Source: Chryseobacterium indologenes (GTDB lineage Bacteria > Bacteroidota > Bacteroidia > Flavobacteriales > Weeksellaceae). From it: DNA of 64,000 nucleotides. How positions within the stretch are numbered: the stretch's first letter is position 1; every line of letters starts with the position of its first letter. The position numbers were made by a program, and so were the translations under genes. A model generated the notes under the pieces. It worked only from the letters and a program-made list of their open reading frames with translations, was not told the DNA's origin and made no database searches. Below, in pieces: positions 61,261-64,000 of this stretch. The stretch spans positions 186,001 through 250,000 of the forward strand of contig DJTE01000033.1 in NCBI GenBank assembly GCA_002439165.1, written 5' to 3'.

Positions 61261-62118
61261 TTATATCACCATTTTATCGATTGGAATTATTAATATGTCC
61301 TGGGCTCCGTTTTGTTTCAGCTCATCGATGACCTCCCAGAATCTTTCTTCATCAATCACGGAATGGATACTGCTCCATCCTTTTTCTGCCAGCGGAATAA
61401 CAGTGGGACTTTTCAATACCGGGAGTACGGAAGCAATATCCTTAATTTTTTCATCGGGAACGTTCATGAGAATATATTTTGAATTTTTAGCTTTTAAAAC
61501 AGCTTTGATTCTGAACAGAAATTTTTGCAGAACAGCTTCTTTTTCCTCATTGAGTTCTGAGGTTTTTGCGAGAACAGCTTCTGATTTCAGAAGGGTTACC
61601 GTTTCTCTCAATCCGTTTTTGAAGAGTGTGCTTCCGGAGCTTACAATATCGCAGATCCCATCTGCCAGGCCTATATTCGGGGCTATTTCCACTGATCCTG
61701 AAATGATGTGAATTTCTGAACTGATCCCGTTTTTATCGAGATAACTTTTCAGGGTATTGGGATAGGAAGTGGCTATTTTTTTATTCTGGAAATAAGAAGG
61801 ATCATCTGTTTCTATATCTTTCGGAACTGCAAGGGAAACCCTGCATTTGGAAAACCCGAGTTTCTGGACAATCCTGATATTTTTCTGTTTTTCTGCCAAA
61901 AGATTTTCGCCTACAATAGCAATATCCACCACTCCATCTTCCAGATACTGCGGAATATCGGAGTTTCTGAGATAGAGGATCTCCATCGGAAAATTATCTA
62001 CGGATACTTTAAGCTGGTCTTTTCCATTGTTGATATAGATTCCGCAATCTTTCAGGAGCTGTAATGATTCTTCGTACAGCCGGCCGCTTTTCTGAACTGC
62101 AATTTTTAATTTACTCAT
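61261..62118 (-). CDS. hisG: ATP phosphoribosyltransferase, long form
   Basis: First committed step of histidine synthesis. From the Met at 62118 (MSKLKIAVQKSGRL) the protein is 285 residues; an upstream Met at 62142 is less likely. It is the long HisG with a C-terminal ACT-like regulatory domain (about 205-285), so it should be inhibited by histidine and does not need HisZ. PRPP-binding loop in DIVSSGSTLFKNGLRE near 168-183. Preceded by a leader-peptide attenuator. Confidence 0.95.
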   Translation of the reverse strand: MSKLKIAVQKSGRLYEESLQLLKDCGIYINNGKDQLKVSVDNFPMEILYLRNSDIPQYLEDGVVDIAIVGENLLAEKQKNIRIVQKLGFSKCRVSLAVPKDIETDDPSYFQNKKIATSYPNTLKSYLDKNGISSEIHIISGSVEIAPNIGLADGICDIVSSGSTLFKNGLRETVTLLKSEAVLAKTSELNEEKEAVLQKFLFRIKAVLKAKNSKYILMNVPDEKIKDIASVLPVLKSPTVIPLAEKGWSSIHSVIDEERFWEVIDELKQNGAQDILIIPIDKMVI

Positions 62119-62189
62119 TGTATTCTTTTTGAATCTGAGCAAATAAAACTGATCTGTTGTAAGTTTCTAAGAAGGAGTATTCAGGAAAC

Positions 62190-62221
62190 AAAAAAACCGT
62201 CTATTTACTCAGACGGTTTTT
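62190..62221 (-). terminator. his attenuator terminator
   Basis: On the minus strand AAACCGTCT / AGACGGTTT with an 8-base loop, ending in TTTTTT. It lies between the leader peptide stop (62252) and hisG (62118). Its first arm CCGTCT (62211-62216) can instead pair with AGACGG inside the leader gene (62262-62267), the antiterminator. Confidence 0.8.
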
Positions 62222-62251
62222 AATTATTTTGATTTTTAACGTAGGTACATA

Positions 62252-62317
62252 CTAATCAATTCCGTCTTTGCAGAGATGATAGTAGTAATGATGTACTGTT
62301 AAAAAATTCGGTTTCAT
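62252..62317 (-). CDS. his operon leader peptide
   Basis: A 21-residue reading frame (ATG at 62317, TAG at 62252) with HHYYYH at residues 9-14. It sits 10 bases after the predicted transcription start and before an intrinsic terminator. Codons 17-19 (Lys-Asp-Gly, AAAGACGGA) form the antiterminator strand. Ribosome stalling at the histidine codons would leave AGACGG free to pair with the terminator arm and let transcription enter hisG; fast translation would cover it and favour termination. The tyrosine codons may add a second signal. Confidence 0.8.
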   Translation of the reverse strand: MKPNFLTVHHYYYHLCKDGID

Positions 62318-62334
62318 TGTTTTGAATTGTGGTA

Positions 62335-62364
62335 CAAATGTAGGATTTATTTTTAAAATGCAAA
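62335..62364 (-). promoter_or_regulatory. Promoter of the his operon
   Basis: Minus-strand TTTG (62361-62364), 18-base spacer, TACATTTG (62335-62342): a full Bacteroidetes -33/-7 promoter. Predicted start near 62328. Confidence 0.7.
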
Positions 62365-62370
62365 GTTTTT

Positions 62371-63483
62371 TTACATTAATTTTTTATAAAGATCCATCAG
62401 CTGAGCGGCAATGGGTTCGTCATTGAATTTCTGCACAAACTCGAAACTCTTTTCTGCACGGCGTTTTCTTTCGGATTCATTATCCCAGAGGAACCGTATT
62501 TTGGCTTTAAGGTCCAGATAGTTTCCGGGATCTACGTAAACCGAGTCTTTTCCTCCTGCTTCGGGGAGGCAGCTTATGTTGCTTGTTATCGTAACCGTTT
62601 TTGAGAAAAGCGCTTCTATAACCGGGATTCCGAAGCCTTCAAAGAAACTTGGATATACAAAAATATCAGCCAGTTTGTAGATAACGGCCAGCTCATCCAT
62701 AGAAACCCCTTCAAGGAAACGGACCTGTTTTTCCATTTTATTTTTCCGGATGAAATCGGCTACTTTTTTATAGTAATTGGTTTTTCTGCCTACTACAACA
62801 AGCGGTATTTCCGTTCCCTGAATGGCTTTAACGATATTCAGAAGGTTTTTGCGGTCTTCTATGGTTCCTACATTCAGAATGAAACGTGCCGGAAGCCTGA
62901 ATTTATCTTTTACAGCATGGATCTGCTCTTCAGTCTGCTGTTCTTTGAATGCTTTGTGACATCCCTGGTAGATCACTTCGATCTTTGTTTCAGGAACTTT
63001 CAGGTAATGGATAATATCTCTTTTGGTCTGTTCTGAAATGGCAATGATCCTATCTGCTGTTTCAGCTGCTTTTCTGAATTTCCAGAGATGGATCTTCCTG
63101 TCAAAAAAGGAATAATACTGCGGATATCTCATAAAGATCAGATCATGGATGGTGACGATTTTTATGATCGGTTTTTTATCCCATTTCAGGGGCAGTTCAC
63201 CGGAAAGCCCGTGGAAAATATCCGCACCCTGTTTCTGGGCATCTTTACCCATTTTAAACTGACGGGAGAATTTTCCTTTTGAGGTTTCCACAAATCGCAC
63301 ATCAGATCTTTCCAGAATATCTTTTCCCCGTTCTGAAGTATTTTTATTCAGCAGGAGGTATTCATTTTCAGGATAATACTGAGACAGAATCCTTACCAGG
63401 TCCCGTGAATAATTGCCCAATCCGGACGTATTATGAAAAAAACGTTTTGCATCGAAGGCAATTTTCATGTTCATGTTTTTCAA
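62371..63483 (-). CDS. Glycosyltransferase, GT4 family
   Basis: A 370-residue GT-B-fold glycosyltransferase of family GT4. Starts near MKIAFDAKRFFHNTSGLGNYSRDLVR (the true start may be Met5 or Met6); donor-site signatures are LNVGTIEDRKNLLNIVKA near 207 and SFFEGFGIPVIEAL near 283 (the EGFGIPVIE motif with the nucleotide-sugar-binding Glu pair). Probably adds a sugar in lipopolysaccharide or capsule synthesis; no other sugar gene is near. It ends upstream of the his promoter. Confidence 0.92.
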   Translation of the reverse strand: MKNMNMKIAFDAKRFFHNTSGLGNYSRDLVRILSQYYPENEYLLLNKNTSERGKDILERSDVRFVETSKGKFSRQFKMGKDAQKQGADIFHGLSGELPLKWDKKPIIKIVTIHDLIFMRYPQYYSFFDRKIHLWKFRKAAETADRIIAISEQTKRDIIHYLKVPETKIEVIYQGCHKAFKEQQTEEQIHAVKDKFRLPARFILNVGTIEDRKNLLNIVKAIQGTEIPLVVVGRKTNYYKKVADFIRKNKMEKQVRFLEGVSMDELAVIYKLADIFVYPSFFEGFGIPVIEALFSKTVTITSNISCLPEAGGKDSVYVDPGNYLDLKAKIRFLWDNESERKRRAEKSFEFVQKFNDEPIAAQLMDLYKKLM

Positions 63484-63519
63484 TAAGCTTTTTTAACTTT
63501 TCAAAGGTATCAATAAAAT

Positions 63520-63547
63520 AAACCCTAAATGTATATTCAGGGTTTTT
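63520..63547 (-). terminator. Terminator of dapD
   Basis: AAACCCT / AGGGTTT stem with a 12-base loop and T-rich tail on the minus strand, after the dapD stop at 63594. Confidence 0.65.
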
Positions 63548-63593
63548 AATATGTATTTTAAGAATTAATCTTCAAAATTTAGATCAATATAGC

Positions 63594-64000
63594 TTATACA
63601 GCTACATTATTATCTCTTAAAGCATCGTTCAGAGATGTCTTTTTATCGGTAGATTCTTTTCTCTGACCAATGATCAGGGCACATGGAACCTGGTATTCAC
63701 CAGCCGGATACTGTTTTGTATAGCTTCCCGGAATTACTACGGAACGGGCAGGTACTCTTCCTTTGATTTCTACGGGCTCACTTCCTGTTACGTCGATAAT
63801 TTTTGTTGAAGCTGTCAGTACTACATTGGCACCCAATACAGCCTCTTTTTCTACGTGAACGCCCTCTACCACGATACATCTTGAACCGATAAAGCAGTCG
63901 TCTTCAATGATTACCGGAGCGGCCTGAAGCGGTTCCAGTACTCCACCGATTCCAACACCTCCGCTTAGGTGTACATTTTTCCCGATCTGTGCGCAGCTTC
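63594..64000 (-). CDS. dapD: Tetrahydrodipicolinate N-succinyltransferase (5' part missing)
   Basis: C-terminal 135 residues of DapD, which succinylates tetrahydrodipicolinate in lysine/meso-diaminopimelate synthesis; the start lies beyond the right edge (full length about 270). The left-handed beta-helix repeats are clear: CAQIGKNVHLSGGVGIGG, APVIIEDDCFIGSRCIVVEG and GANVVLTASTKIIDV, then the C-terminal domain VPARSVVIPG and CALIIGQR. The frame is open to the window edge. Confidence 0.93.
   Translation of the reverse strand, partial: SCAQIGKNVHLSGGVGIGGVLEPLQAAPVIIEDDCFIGSRCIVVEGVHVEKEAVLGANVVLTASTKIIDVTGSEPVEIKGRVPARSVVIPGSYTKQYPAGEYQVPCALIIGQRKESTDKKTSLNDALRDNNVAV

Noticed and set aside
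55750..61711. Many plus-strand frames of 60-200 codons across the his operon
   Set aside because: All are shadows of the minus-strand his genes, without signal, domain or start context.
1..64000. tRNA, rRNA, insertion sequence, prophage or integrase
   Set aside because: I looked through the gene-free stretches and saw no cloverleaf, rRNA or transposase sequence; absence by eye is not proof.

Overview
The window reads as a chromosome segment of a flavobacterium, most likely Chryseobacterium or a close relative. The evidence is the TAnnTTTG-type -7 promoter elements, the near absence of Shine-Dalgarno sequences, several secreted proteins with type IX secretion (T9SS) C-terminal sorting domains, bacillithiol-linked genes, and flavobacterial families such as DUF4230 and the OmpA-barrel-like porin family. 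No tRNA, rRNA, CRISPR array, transposase or prophage was seen. Both ends cut genes: an SDR dehydrogenase at the left and dapD at the right.

Region by region. 1-7.7 kb is a minus-strand stress cluster: two SDRs, a CinA-like protein, a large catalase, two unknown small proteins, a DUF892 ferritin-like protein, an Asp-rich/RG-rich KGG-motif protein and two paralogous Crp/Fnr regulators. 8-12.7 kb holds a divergent EamA transporter/MocR pair and a coupled operon of bacillithiol-type genes ending in a third Crp/Fnr regulator. 12.7-15.8 kb has pncA, an RsuA/RluB-type pseudouridine synthase and aroB. 16-20.7 kb has three paralogous outer-membrane barrels, each behind a sigma-54-like -24/-12 element, with a DUF262/DUF1524 (GmrSD-like) nuclease between copies 2 and 3. 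21-24.3 kb has purF, purC, a SatD-family protein with a striking three-site operator array, and a decayed DUF3307 partner. 24.3-34.5 kb is mainly secreted or surface proteins: endonuclease I, an M12B-like metalloprotease and a surface lipoprotein with a TNT (NAD+ glycohydrolase toxin) fold followed by a candidate immunity gene.

34.9-39.3 kb is a leuACDB operon. 39.4-43 kb has an unknown helical-repeat protein, a roughly 217-bp tandem repeat array and a dipeptidase. 43.3-48 kb is the translation block thrS, infC, (alpha/beta hydrolase), rpmI, rplT, in which infC probably starts at AUA. 48.5-55 kb has two tandem M28 peptidases, a lipoprotein and an RHS/YD-repeat protein. 55.2-62.4 kb is a complete his operon (hisGDCBHAF-IE) preceded by a previously unlisted leader peptide containing HHYYYH and a terminator/antiterminator, a classical attenuation arrangement. 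A GT4 glycosyltransferase and dapD finish the window.

The observations I consider most worth following are the his attenuator, the TNT lipoprotein with its candidate immunity gene, the 29-bp-spaced SatD operator array, the sigma-54-like promoters including an orphan one that may drive a small RNA, the AUA start of infC, and two families of intergenic repeats.
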